64,000 bases of DNA from Rhynchopus euleeides (lineage: Eukaryota; Euglenozoa; Diplonemea; Diplonemida; Diplonemidae): the NCBI GenBank assembly GCA_963210315.1, contig OY723276.1, positions 1,736,001 to 1,800,000 of the forward strand. Direction: 5' to 3'. Numbering within the stretch: the stretch's first letter is position 1; each line of letters starts with the position of its first letter. Below the pieces are notes generated by a model that was given only the letters and a program-made list of their open reading frames with translations, ran no database searches and was not told where the DNA came from. Made by a program: the position numbers and the translations under genes. Of this stretch, positions 12,501 to 22,850 are shown piece after piece.

Positions 12501-13314
12501 GTCGGTGCTGCACGGGGACCGGCAAGCGACCCAGGCGTTGGCAGGCTCCAGGAAGCGTGGAGGGGGTGGTGCGGCCAAGGGTCAGGGAGGAGGTGGTGTA
12601 GCTGCTGCCGCCGGGAGTACAGGGGGTGGGTGTGAGGCGGAGGGGGGTGGTGGTGGTGGTGGTGGTGGGGGCGATGGCGGTGGCCTCCCGCAGTATAGGC
12701 GGCGGTTTGACTATGGGAAGTGGTATCTGCCGCCGGGAGCGTGGGGGAAGGAGAAGTGCGGCGCGGAGTCGGCGTTCCTCTCCCTGCAGGCGATAGCGGA
12801 TGTATGCCTTGTGGTGCTGTCGTGCTGTCGTGTGTGCACCTTGTGAGGGGGGGGGGGGGGGGCAGATTCACAGACCCCCGCTTTTTGGGCGGTCTTCCGC
12901 CCTCGGCAAAATTTCCGGCAAAGTTCTGCGATTGTGACCTACCAACCAGACCAAGTGAATTTCACCATGAAGATGGGAAATGCGCCAAAAGTGCGACGAC
13001 CCACCATAATCATGTATTTGCACGGCGCACCACACAATGCAGAGCCACCCGCCCAACCCACAACGTCACAGGGAGCTCGTGAACAGCTGTCACAGGCTGA
13101 TATGCAGCGCCCCGAGGTGGAAGACAACACCGCGGGGATCGTGGACGACAGCACCGGGAAGCCGGCGCTCCTCAACAACCCTCTGTTCACCGGGCGCGAC
13201 AACAAGTCAGGCGACCGCTTTACCTACCTGGTGGACAAGCAGAGGGCCGCGGAGCACCATTTGCAGAGCAGGGGGCTCATCGTGCATTCGCAGCAACGCT
13301 CGATGATGATGTAG
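9514..13314 (+). CDS. Large low-complexity protein with FAM47-like C-terminus (2-3 exons)
   Basis: Exons 9514-12801 and 13096-13314 join in phase 0 across an intron GTATGC...TCACAG, giving about 1,168 aa. Most of the protein is disordered: Ala, Gly, Ser and Pro-rich, with glycine runs and charged patches. Order appears only near the C-terminus, with a helical stretch around 'SGKLRAVFENLQAYWQHR', the motif YGKWYLPPGAW near residue 1066, and a conserved-looking final exon ending in three methionines. The YGxWYLPPxxW pattern resembles the core of the FAM47 family, whose function is poorly known; this is a motif-level match only. An alternative 5' exon from 9062 (or 8984) would end at a GTATGC at 9108 and join a TTTACAG acceptor at 9487 in frame, putting the MITE at 9353 inside an intron. 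Confidence 0.65.
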
Positions 13315-14093
13315 GAGTGAGTGGTTGCACAAACACATTGTGGACGCCGGCGCCTTGTTGGCAGCCAAACCCAGTTGGGTCATCCCACCATAGACCTGTG
13401 TGGTATCGTTCGGTATCCTGCACGCACAATTCCCACAAGCACAGTTTGCCAAACAAAAAGAACCGAGCCAGAGAGTTTTTCCACGAAGACCCGCCCCCCC
13501 CCCCCCCCCCCCATTCTCGTCACAGCTTCTTCTCCTGAAGGAGGGGGTTGGGTGGGAGGGAGTGTCGGTGCTGTGTTTCCACAGCAGCGCACCCACTCGC
13601 CTAACCCCCTCCACCCCACACTCGCTGCCCCTGCCGTCCGAATAGTGCCGCTCGCCTGCGCCCCCTTTGGGGGGTGAAAGGCGGATGTGCAACACAAGCC
13701 TGCTCGAGGGGCAGCCGGAGTTACAGTTCGAATGCGTTTTGCCCACCCACCTGCGACCCCTCCTTCCGGAGGGCTCGCAGGTGTCGTCTAACCCTTGACA
13801 GGATGGGAGCTGCCTGTGCCTCGGGTGCGCAGTGCATCGGGGCTGCCTCCATCGGAAAACCCCGTTGCCGCCCATCTCCCCCCTCCCTCCCCTCCAACGC
13901 CGGACTGCACCTCCTGCATGTCGAGTGAAGGGGAGTCCATCCCTAGCTTTTGACCCTCTCTTCTATTTCACTACCCCCCCCACACCCCCCACACCCCACA
14001 GGCCGAGCCACGCACCTCGCCCCAGCGGCAGCAGGAGTGGTTCTGTTGTGAGGGGCGGCGCACCCCCTCCTCCCTCCCCCTCCGTAGCACACC
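13315..14093. other. Intergenic region
   Basis: No gene recognised. It contains a long C run at about 13494-13512, G-rich and C-rich blocks, and CA/CCCCCA-rich sequence ending CCCCACAG at about 14000. That ending resembles the intron 3' ends seen elsewhere, so a 5' UTR intron of the next gene is possible. No matching GTATGY donor was assigned. Confidence 0.45.
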
Positions 14094-15029
14094 ATGCCGA
14101 TCGAAATCCCGCTGACGCCAGATGAGGGGTTCTTTTGGATACTGTGCATCGGCAGCTTCCCCATGTTCCTCAGCGGTGTCAGCGTCGTGACCGGCGCCTG
14201 CTTCGCCATGGGCCCCGGCTCCCTCCACAGCGGGGGCAAACGCACCATTCTCTCGATTGCTCTCATGACAGGCTGGCAATACTACGTTTTTATGTACCTC
14301 CACCACTACCCGAGGCTCACCGGCTGCACCCAGGGCCTGGGCTGCCTGTTGGAAAACCCGTTCTCCGCCTCTGCAAGCATCGCCTCTGAGGCGGAGGCCT
14401 GGCAGGAGTGGCCGCTGCTGTTCTACCATATCTGCATGGCGATGTGGCTGTGGTCGTGGCTGACCGCGATCAAGGCAACCCCGGTCTGCCCACTCCGCAC
14501 CTCCGAGCTTGCGGAGGGTTACGCCCGCAGCGCGGAGGAGGGCGACGCCGTCCGGCAGCGCCACCGCCAGGCGGGGTGCCGGAGCTGCCGTGAGATCGGG
14601 GGTGGCAGCGTGCCTGGTTTCGACCACTACTGCCCGTTGATCGGGAATGCCGTGGGGCGGGCCAACCGGAAGCCCTTCATCCTGACCCTCGTGTATCAGA
14701 TGCTCAGCGCGGTGGTGCTGCTGGGTGACGGCGTGCCCTACGCGATAGACGCACTGTCCCGCTCGAAGGGGCTCTGGTCTGACGCAAAGGACGCCCAGGT
14801 CCTGGTGGGCGTCATCCTCTCGCTGCACATCAACACCGTTTGCCTCTTCCTTCTGTGCACCCAGCTGCTGGTGCTGCCCCTCGGGATAAGCTCGGTGGAG
14901 CTGTGGAATTTCTGCCCGTGGCTGTGGGACTCCCAGGTCCTGGTGGCGCAGCGGGGCGTGTCGTTCCCCCGGCTGTCCCACGTCACGCGGGAGCTCGGGC
15001 CTGTGTATCGGTGGCTGATCCCGGTGTGA
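14094..15029 (+). CDS. Divergent DHHC-family protein S-acyltransferase
   Basis: Single exon, 311 aa. Hydrophobic segments at roughly residues 12-38, 50-69, 105-125, 200-225 and 240-268 indicate a multipass membrane protein. Between the third and fourth spans lies a cysteine-rich loop with C162-x2-C165 and the catalytic tetrad D177-H178-Y179-C180 followed by P and G-N-A-V-G-x-x-N. DHHC enzymes transfer palmitate from acyl-CoA to protein cysteines through the last Cys of DHHC. DHYC is a natural variant found in active enzymes such as yeast Akr1. The zinc-binding part is clearly shortened: the usual first C-x2-C and the Cys just before DHHC are missing. It is therefore either a streamlined, lineage-specific enzyme or one with altered metal binding. 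The likely location is Golgi or another endomembrane. Confidence 0.85.
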   Translation: MPIEIPLTPDEGFFWILCIGSFPMFLSGVSVVTGACFAMGPGSLHSGGKRTILSIALMTGWQYYVFMYLHHYPRLTGCTQGLGCLLENPFSASASIASEAEAWQEWPLLFYHICMAMWLWSWLTAIKATPVCPLRTSELAEGYARSAEEGDAVRQRHRQAGCRSCREIGGGSVPGFDHYCPLIGNAVGRANRKPFILTLVYQMLSAVVLLGDGVPYAIDALSRSKGLWSDAKDAQVLVGVILSLHINTVCLFLLCTQLLVLPLGISSVELWNFCPWLWDSQVLVAQRGVSFPRLSHVTRELGPVYRWLIPV

Positions 15030-16168
15030 TGTGACTGGCAGTGGGGGGTGTTCGGCGATTCCGCATCGAGAAGACGCAGAAGGCAGTAGCCCTCTTCGGC
15101 GCTCTGCGGAAGGCTGCAGAAGAGAAAGGCTGTGTGGAGAGGGCGATTGATTCGTTCAAAGTATTCCGCATGGGGCCTGGCGTTTCGTTGGCTAAGAAAT
15201 CTCAGTGTGCTCTGTGCCCCGTGTGTCCTGTGATTGTTGGTTGTGCACTCCCCGGACGGAGGTACGATAAGGCTTGAGCAGGGGTGGGTGGTGCCCATTG
15301 ATGTCCATTCCTACCCCAGCCCCTGTGAGGGAGGGGTCGACAGCATGTTTCTTGCATCAGGGGCAGGCGGAGAGGGAGCGGTGGGTTTGGATCACTGCTT
15401 CGCTGGCTTTTGTGAACACACAACTTGCCTCTCCTTGCCGTCGCCGCTGCCACCACCCCCTCCAAGCTGGTCTTCCCTTCTTCTGCAAAGGCGGGCGGGG
15501 GCTGGGCTGTGTCGTGTCGGCAGCTTTGCTCGCAGCTGTGCGCTCCGTGGGGTCGGTGGGGTGGGTGGAAGAGGGGGGATGGAGCGATGGGGAAGGCAAA
15601 GCAGAAGATCAAAGCACCGCCTGGCGGTCACCGTCGGTCTTTTTCAGCACACACCCACCACGACCGCCGCCGCCAGCGTGTCGCCGCTCGCGCCCTGCAG
15701 TCGCAGCGCAGCCCCCAGCCCGTTCGCCCGTCTGTGATGTCCGTCCGTCGGGCAGTCCGCCTCCGCGCCCCCTCCTCCCTGCCCTTCGCGAGGGAGGACG
15801 CCGTGCGCCGCCACCTCCTCCGCGTTGGAGGAGGCGTTCCGCTTGGAGGAGGTCGTCGCGGCCTCGAGGCGCAGGAGCGGCGCGCCGCCACCAAGAGTGG
15901 CGCCGCAGGGCGCAGGGGCCACCGCCGCCCGCCCCGGTGGCGCCGAAGGAGGAGGAGGTCGCGCACTGGTTTGCCGACAGTTGGCTCTTCAGTGCCAGCT
16001 CAGGTCGGAACGCAACGGATCCCCCTCCAGGGGGCGTAGATTGTGGCTTATCCTTGAAAGTGCAGCCCTGATTCATGTCTCCAAGTTACCTCGAAAAACT
16101 GGTCTGAAACACACACACATACACACCCTGCGCAGACTCAACTCAACACAGCTCAGCTCAGCTCATCA
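15030..16168. other. Intergenic region, possibly with small coding remnants
   Basis: A frame at 15060-15180 reads as a plausible amphipathic helix (ALFGALRKAAEEKG) but has no ATG and is probably 3' UTR of the acyltransferase gene. A basic open frame from an ATG at 15588 is listed separately. Another frame ending near 16071 has a coding-like tail (KEEEVAHWFADSWLF). Immediately before the helicase start are CA repeats and CAGCTCAGCTCAGCTC. Confidence 0.4.
15588..16039 (+). CDS. Possible small basic protein, doubtful
   Basis: An ATG at 15588 opens a 150-codon frame beginning MGKAKQKIKAPPG, a lysine-rich start like those of many nuclear or nucleolar proteins. The rest is almost entirely Arg, Ala, Pro and Gly, and the two other frames on the same strand are also open for long distances. 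Openness is therefore weak evidence in such GC-rich sequence. No domain is recognised. I include it only because the N-terminal dozen residues look like a genuine start. Confidence 0.2.
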
Positions 16169-19100
16169 ATGCACCAGCTCTACACCTTGGTTGCTCAGAA
16201 GAAGGTGGCCGATGTGCAAGATTTGGTGAAGCCGAAGGAACGCTCCGACCCCGGGCGTCTGGAACGCGCCCGCGCCACAGGCAACTGGGCCCAAGCACGC
16301 TGCGCCTACCGGCCGCTGCTGGAGGCGGAGGTGTGGCGTGACGTGAGCGAAGCCCTCGGGATGACCGGCCACGCTGAGTATGCCGCCCGCCTGACTTGCG
16401 ACGACGACCTGTGCGGCAGCCTTTGGACGGTGCAACGCATCTCGAGGCAGCTGACAGGGGTGGTGGTCGCACTGCGCATGGGACACGAGCAGGACTTCCG
16501 TTGGCTGGGAGTGTTCGCCAAACAAGACAAGATCGTGCTGAACAGGGGCATGGCCGGCGCGATGGCAGAGGGCGGGTCCGTCGAAGTGACCATCAAGCTT
16601 CTCATCTCCATTGTCTCGTGCGAACGCAAGTTCTCTGCGTGTGCCCAAAGCGATGCTGACGTCGCCGCTCCGCCCTTCTGCCAGGAGCTGCTGCAGGGTA
16701 GCGTCGATTCGGACCAGCCGGTGCCTGCGGACGAGTGCGAAGGCGATGCCGGTGACGCCAACGCGACGTCGGTGCTCAACAACTCGCAGGAAAGGGCAGT
16801 CAGACACTGGGTCGGGGCGGAGCCGACGCTCATGCTGCTTCAGGGGCCTCCGGGGACGGGCAAGACGACCACTGCGGTGGAGCTGCTGTGGCGGACGCTG
16901 CGCGAGAGCCAATTGCCAGCAGGCCGCGTCTTGGTGTGCGCGGCACCCTCGTGGACAGCGGCGCACCTGTTCACCCAGGGTTTCCTCCAGCTGCTCCAAA
17001 ACAAAAAGAAGGGACCTGTTTTCTACAACAGGAAGTGCCGTGTTGCGATGACAGGCTGCACAGATCGCACGCGTGCTGCTGCAGACGAGCCTCCGGAAGT
17101 GCGTGAGAAGTCTGTGTCGAGCCTCATGCACGACGTCGAGGCGTGGCTTGAATCGGCGGGCCGAGACGAGAAGACGTGGCTGGGGATCCGGAAGCGCATC
17201 AGGGATGGTGCCCCCCGGTTCTACGAGTCGGTCGCAGCTCAGCTCAACAGCAACGTTGAGAAGGCGGCGAAAACGCTGTCAGAGAACAAGAATGCTATCC
17301 GAGAGGCGCTGATCGGGGAGGCAACGGTGGTGTTCGCGACGCTGAACGCGCTCGGCGCGCCGCACGTCGCAAAGGCGCTGGAGGGGAGGGCCGAGATGCT
17401 CATCGTCGACGAGGCTGGGCAGGCGACGGACCCCGACCTGTTCATTGGCTGCGCGCTCGGCCCGAAGCGCCTGCTGCTGATCGGCGACCACAAGCAGCTC
17501 CCGCCGACTGTCATGTCGGAATGGGCAAAAGCCGGCGGGCTGGGCGTGTCGACCCTCGAGCGCCTCAGCGGCGGCAGCAGCAGCAGCGGCATCTCGTCGA
17601 GCTTCATGCTGACGACGCAGTACCGCATGCCGGAGGAGATTGTGCGCTGGCCGAACGCGACGTTCTACAGGGACAAGCTGATCTCGTCCCCGAACTGGTG
17701 CGGCGAGGAGAAGTGGAACGGCCGGCGCTACCGGCTGCTGCAGGTCGACGGCGAGGAGGCCAAGATTGACACGTCTTTCTGCAACAAGGCTGAGGCAGCG
17801 GGGTCGTGCTCGAGGTCCTGAAGCTGCACGAGCTGGGCGCGGACCTGAGCAAGGTGCTGATCATCACACCGTACCGGCAGCAACGCCTGCTCATCGGACG
17901 CTACCTGAAGAACACTCTCTACAGCTACGGCATCACGGAGCTGCCAACCGTCAGCACCATCGACGGCTGCCAAGGAGCCGAGCGGCACCACGTGCTGCTG
18001 TCCCTTGTGAGGACAGGCGACCGGCTGGGCTTTGCCAACGAGCCGAAGCACCTGTGCGTCGCGCTGACGCGGGCGATGCAGACCCTGACGGTTGTGGGGA
18101 ACCTGGACCTCCTGAAGAAGCACAAAGGGCTTGTGACGGACCTGATTCGTGACGCGGAGGCGCGGAAGGCGTGGCAGGCCCACCGCCGGATCACCCCGAA
18201 GAGAACGAAGGGCGAGATTGTCGGGATGCAGTTCGTGTCAGACGACGGGCTGATGGAGGTCGACATCAGGGAGTTGGGGCTGCGCGTGTGCACGGCGACA
18301 AAGTGGAGCTCCTGTACCTCCCGTACGAAGGCGTGGGCACGGCGAGTGCCTCCGGCGAGGGCGGCTGCGCCGTGGTTGACGTCGACGTGGTGTGCTGCTC
18401 GTGGCTGAGGACCGAAACGCTGAAGTACCAGCTGGTCAACGACTGCAACGTGTGCTTCAAAGCCCCGACGCGCGGCCACCGCGAGCAGATCCTCAAGCAG
18501 CTCCGCGACTACGCGCTGCACGCTGAGCAGGTCGAGGGGAACGCGTCCTGCGTCCGCGAGTGCGAAAGGCAGCCGGTGAACGAGGACTACTTCACGGTGA
18601 CGGTGGCCGACGGGCTGCAGGCTGAGCGGCTGATGACAGGAAAGGAGGTTGTCAAGGTGTACACCGAAGGGGAGCTGGTGCGCGTGGCGGCGTGCGTGCC
18701 GCAGGAGCCGCACTACCACAGGTTCGTCCCTCTCGACGACATGCTGCCCACAGTCCGCGTGCCGACGAAGCAGGTGCTGGACCTGAAGGTCACCTACAAC
18801 ACGACGGTCGAGCTTCAGCTCGAGCTTGAGGCGCAGCCGACCAACGAGGAGGTGTGGTACGCGAACCTCACGGGGGTGGTGGCTTCCTGCGACGAAAAGC
18901 AGCAGCCGGTCGAGGCGGACGCAGCGCCCGTCAGCAGCAACGAAGACGCTGACCCGCAGCGGCCGCGTGCTGTGTCCGCGGGCGACGCCTTCACGCTCGA
19001 CAAGGCCGGGACCCGCGTGTACGACGACGCCCTGTCGTGCCGCCGGCGGGCCGAAGGTGGTTGGGAGCTGAAGCTTCTCATCGCCGACCCTGCCGAGCGC

Positions 19101-20597
19101 GGCGCCGCCGCGGGCGGAAAGGCGGCCGGTGCTTCGCTGTGCTGCGGTGAGAATAGGCGCTGCCTTGCCGTCACGTTCGACGTGTGCGGCGACGGGGAGG
19201 TGGCGGGCGTCGGCTTTGCGGAAGGTGTCGTGGAGGTGCGCCGCAACTTTCACTTCGAGGAGGACTGGCGCTGGGAGGACTTCGTCAACAAGCAGCAGCC
19301 TGGCGAAGGGCCGGCGCAGCTCTGCGACGCGGTGGCGGCGATGATGTCCAAGAGGCGCTTCATGCAAGAGGTGGCGTCGCTTTCGTCGACAGCGCCGCGC
19401 GGGCCTTCACACCTTCTGCACTACGTGGTGCTGGCCGCGCAGCACGCAGCGGCGCAGCGGCTGGGCAGCAGCCACGACGCCCGCGTCCTGTTCACGAACG
19501 TCAGCGTCGCCGTTGCGAAAGCTGCACGCTTTCTCGCGCTCCCCGACAGCCAGTCCGCAGACCTGGTCGAGATGGGGGAGGCGGCCGAGCAGCTGCTGCT
19601 CTCCGCAAGGGAGCAGGCCGCTCGCGGGGGCAGCACGCAGGCACTCCTGATTGCGAGCGCTCGGGTCGGGTGCCTGCGGAAGGCCGTCGCAACGACCCAC
19701 GGCAGGTACTCCGCGGCGACCAGCCTCCTGTCCTTCACAAGCCCGCTGCGCAAGGACACCGACTTCCGCGCGCTGCAGCTTCTGAAGGGCGGCGCGGCGG
19801 CGGCAGCAGCGCCGACTGTCGGGGAGCTGCACCGGGAGCGGTTCGAGGCGGAGTGCAGCCGGCAGCGGCGCAGGGAGCGCGAGGCTGCGAGTGTTCCTGC
19901 GGCGAGCGCGCCCGTCGCCAAGAAGGAGCTCTTCGAGGTGGTCGTGGCAGACGTTGGCGGCGTGGTCGAGCTGTACTGCCCGAAGACAGATGCGGTGTTC
20001 CCTGCGCAGCACTTGGATTTGGACGCTGAGAAGTACAAGCCCTTCGAGACGGTGCTGGTGTCGCGGTTGGTGCGAGCGAACCGCCACTCGTACCTGCGGT
20101 TCAAGCGGTACCACATCGTGACGTTTTCTTGGGTGAAGCGAACCACGCGCGGACAGCTGCCGGAGCCCACGAAACCCCGCGCGAACCACGAGCACGGGAC
20201 GCGCAGGGGCCCCATCCAAGTGGAGTTTGCCGGGGTGTCTTTGCAGAAGCTCCCGCGCGGGAAAGTGTGGGCTGCTGTGGCAGCGTCGCTGACCGCAGAC
20301 GAAAAGGAGTGCCTGTTTCTCAGCAACGACAAGCATCGCGTGGAGGTAGGGGGGTGGTACCTGCGGCCGAAACTCCTGTGCAACCGCGGCAAAGGCTGCC
20401 CCGGCTCGCTGTCAGGGAGCTGCGAATTCTACCACAGCGCTGGCGACCCGGAGGCGTTCTTCTCGGGGTGCTGGGACAGGCTCAATAAAGCTGCACTCGA
20501 CGCCAGCAAAGACCTCTCATGCCCCGTTTGCGTGGCGCCCCGGAAGGAGCAGAAGCCGTCGGCGCCGCAGCAAGCCCGCCGCCCGGGGCGGCTGTGA
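16169..20597 (+). CDS. UPF1-like superfamily 1 helicase, interrupted by two frameshifts
   Basis: An intronless gene of about 1,475 codons in three successive frames: 16169 to about 17800, about 17800 to 18295, and about 18295 to 20597. All core SF1 motifs are present in order: Walker A GPPGTGKTTT (residues 226-235), DEAGQ Walker B (414-418), GDHKQLPPT (439-447), YRMPEE (485-490), then in the second frame TIDGCQGAE and VALTRA. This is the UPF1/SETX/ZNFX1-type helicase core, which unwinds RNA or RNA-DNA using ATP. The 760-residue C-terminal extension is unrecognised. It contains a C-x5-C-x7-C-x3-H cluster near 20376-20440 (CCCH-like) and a CPVC near the end. Each break is an apparent -1 shift, near GCGGGGTCG and near CGCGTGTGCAC. 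Conservation on both sides means either recent decay or sequence errors; the gene is not degraded otherwise. Confidence 0.85.
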
Positions 20598-20850
20598 TGC
20601 CGAAGGGAGGAGGGAGAGGCCTTCCCTACCAGAAGCCGCCCTGCAGGCCTGCAGCGTCAAGCAGCGCCAGCAGCCCCGCAGCAAAACGTCGCGGTGAAGG
20701 AGCCACCCGGCCTCCGCCCCCGACCCACCGCGCAGGCAGGGTCGGCAGGCTTCCCCGGCTGTGATGCCGAAGGGGAGCCTTTCTCACAGAAGACGCCCTG
20801 CAGGCCGGCAGCGTCAGCAGCCCCGCAGCAAACGTCAGGGCAGGCTTCCC
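20590..20850. repeat. Two direct copies of an approximately 168-bp segment at the helicase 3' end
   Basis: The sequence from the helicase stop codon onward (TGTGATGCCGAAGGG, then CCTGCAGGCC and AGCAGCCCCGCAGCAAA) recurs 168 bp downstream at about 20760 with small differences. It looks like a local tandem duplication including the last codons. It may mark the edge of an inserted segment carrying the helicase. Confidence 0.6.
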
Positions 20851-20880
20851 TGCGTCGTGCAAAATGTTCTTCTGTTTTTT

Positions 20881-21285
20881 TTTATACCATCCAAAACACA
20901 GCGCAGCATTGTGTATAGGAGGAAATACGATACTAGAAAGGACTGGCGTCATCACCTCTGTCATGTTTCCCTTTCTTCGTGCTCCACCACACCTTCTGTA
21001 CTTCATTGACAACACAAACACACAATAGCCGGTCGTGAGATTTGTGCAGAGGAGTGGTGGAAGCGGTCAACAAAACATTTTTCTGACCAAAATAGACCTG
21101 GCCACCTGTTCCTTGATTGCTGCCACAGCTGAGCCGTGAGCTCCAGGTGCAACCTCACAAAGGCACTTCCACACAAGCGCCCCCGCAGCTGTCTTGCGCT
21201 CCAAGAGCACAACCAGCTGTTTTTTCGTGACTCCACAGGTGACCTTTGCATCGCCAGCCGCGCTTTTTCTCCGTGACTTCACAGT
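20881..21285. repeat. 0.4-kb dispersed repeat, copy 1
   Basis: This stretch, from TTTATACCATCC to the sequence GTGACTTCACAGT, is repeated almost identically at 26061-26463 in the same orientation; the only clear length difference is a 2-bp change near 21005. Such identity over 400 bp in otherwise decayed surroundings implies recent duplication. It has no gene. The second copy is flanked by 98-bp direct repeats that this copy lacks. Confidence 0.85.
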
Positions 21286-22000
21286 CGAGCCCTGAGCTCC
21301 AGGAAAACCGCACACACCACTAGCCGTTCCTTGTGCCTCTTTAGTATGCCCTGAGCCTAGGAGCCCATCACAGGAAAAGAAGACCTCTGCACCGCGAGCC
21401 GTTTCTTCCTGCGACTCCACAGCGGGCCCTGAGCTCCAGGAGCTGATGTGCATTAGATTAAGACGTGCACCATTTGCTGCTCGTTACGCGACTCCACAGT
21501 GAGCCCTGAGCTCCCGGATCTGACCGCAGGAGAGGACCATGAGCTGTTCGCTTCGCGACTCCACAGTGGGCCTTGAGCTCCCGGAGCATGAGAGTATCAC
21601 GAGCTGTTCGCCTGCGACTCCACAGTGAGCCCTGAGCTCCCGGAGCTGACCGCATGAGACGACCATGAGCTGTTCGCTTTGCGACTCCACAGTGAGCCCT
21701 GAGCTCCCGGAGCATGAGAATGTCACGAGCTGTTCGCCTGTTCGCCACAGTGAGCCCTGACCTCCCGGATCTGACCGCATGAGAGGACCATGGGCTGTTC
21801 GCTTCGCGACTCCTCAGTGGACCCCCGAGCCCCCGGAGCATGAGTATGTCACGAGCTGTTTCACCTGCGACTTCACGTGAGCCCTGAGCCCCCGGAGCTG
21901 ACCGCATGAGAGGACCATGGGCTGTTCGCTTCGCGACTCCACAGTGGGCCCTCGAACTCCCGGAGCATGAGAAGATCATCAGCTGTTCGTTCGCGACTCG
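21286..22000. repeat. Degenerate minisatellite, unit about 60-65 bp
   Basis: At least eight imperfect units contain GACTCCACAGTGAGCCC followed by TGAGCTCCCGGAGC and CATGAG, then GAGCTGTTCGC. Units alternate between two variants, so the working period is about 127 bp. Related words continue at lower density to about 23,700 (for example near 22855 and 22967). Frames translate as repetitive Arg/Gly/Ser peptides and are interrupted, so it is not coding as it stands. Confidence 0.75.
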
Positions 22001-22850
22001 ACCCCCCAGGGCCCCCTCCGATTCGGACCCGCAGAGAGGTGACAACCTGTCTCGCAGGGTTCTGGGTCCAGCACGGCTCCTCCAGAGAGATGCTCGCAGA
22101 GAAGGATGCGATGCAGCTGACGACCGTCACTGTGCGCCGCATCGCGAGTTCCTCGCGGAGCAAGACCTGGACAGTGCGGAGGAGATCCTCGGGGGCTGGG
22201 CTTCGCCTCCCAGGGGTGACGAGCGCCCTCTGTGATAGCGTGGATAACCGGCGGTCGTATCAGCCGCATATGCCGGATTCAGCGTTTGAGGTGCTGCAGA
22301 GCGCGAGGGGGTTCAACCGGGTGCAGCGGGCGCGGGTTGTCCCCGGGACAGGCGATTCACAGACTGAGCCGAGTGGTTTCACAGACATCCGTGCATCGGC
22401 ATCGATACAGGAGAGGCGGCACCTGATGCCACGAAACGCGCCAGCCGTGTCCACAATGGGAACAACCCACGAGTCCCTCGGGAGGGGGCGGGTATGAGGT
22501 GAACACTACCGGCGACTCCTTCGGTGACCTGCCGTTGCACCGCAGCAGGGGTTAACTTTGCACTGCGGATGCACGAGTCACTCTTCACCGTCCCCTGACA
22601 CCCGTGCGGGTTGGGGTGAACAGCGGACCGGTCGCCTCGGAGGAAGTCGCTCTCACAAGCGTGTCGACTTCTTCGGGCGCACCGTGGACGTCGCGGTGCG
22701 GCCGGAGGGTGTGGGCCACTCGGGTGCGGTGGCCCTTCGCGTCGACCTGTGGACCTGCCTCCCTGCAGTGTCGGCCCCCCGAGGAGATGGCGCTGAAGGG
22801 GGTGAAGCAGGTGGTGCTGACGACCTGCATCTGGCCCGAAAATCCTGAAG
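22001..22850. other. Coding-like island between minisatellite blocks, unrecognised
   Basis: Unlike its flanks this stretch is not repetitive. It holds a 176-codon + strand frame (21967-22497) and a second coding-like segment near 22640-22850 (with 'HKRVDFFGRTVDVAV' and 'PPEEMALKGVKQ' in different frames). I recognise no family. The frame changes suggest remnants of one or two genes broken by indels. It could equally be chance openness. Confidence 0.3.

Noticed and set aside
17925-19367. 480-codon minus-strand frame opposite the helicase
   Set aside because: Mirror frame. The + strand carries conserved helicase motifs across the same interval.
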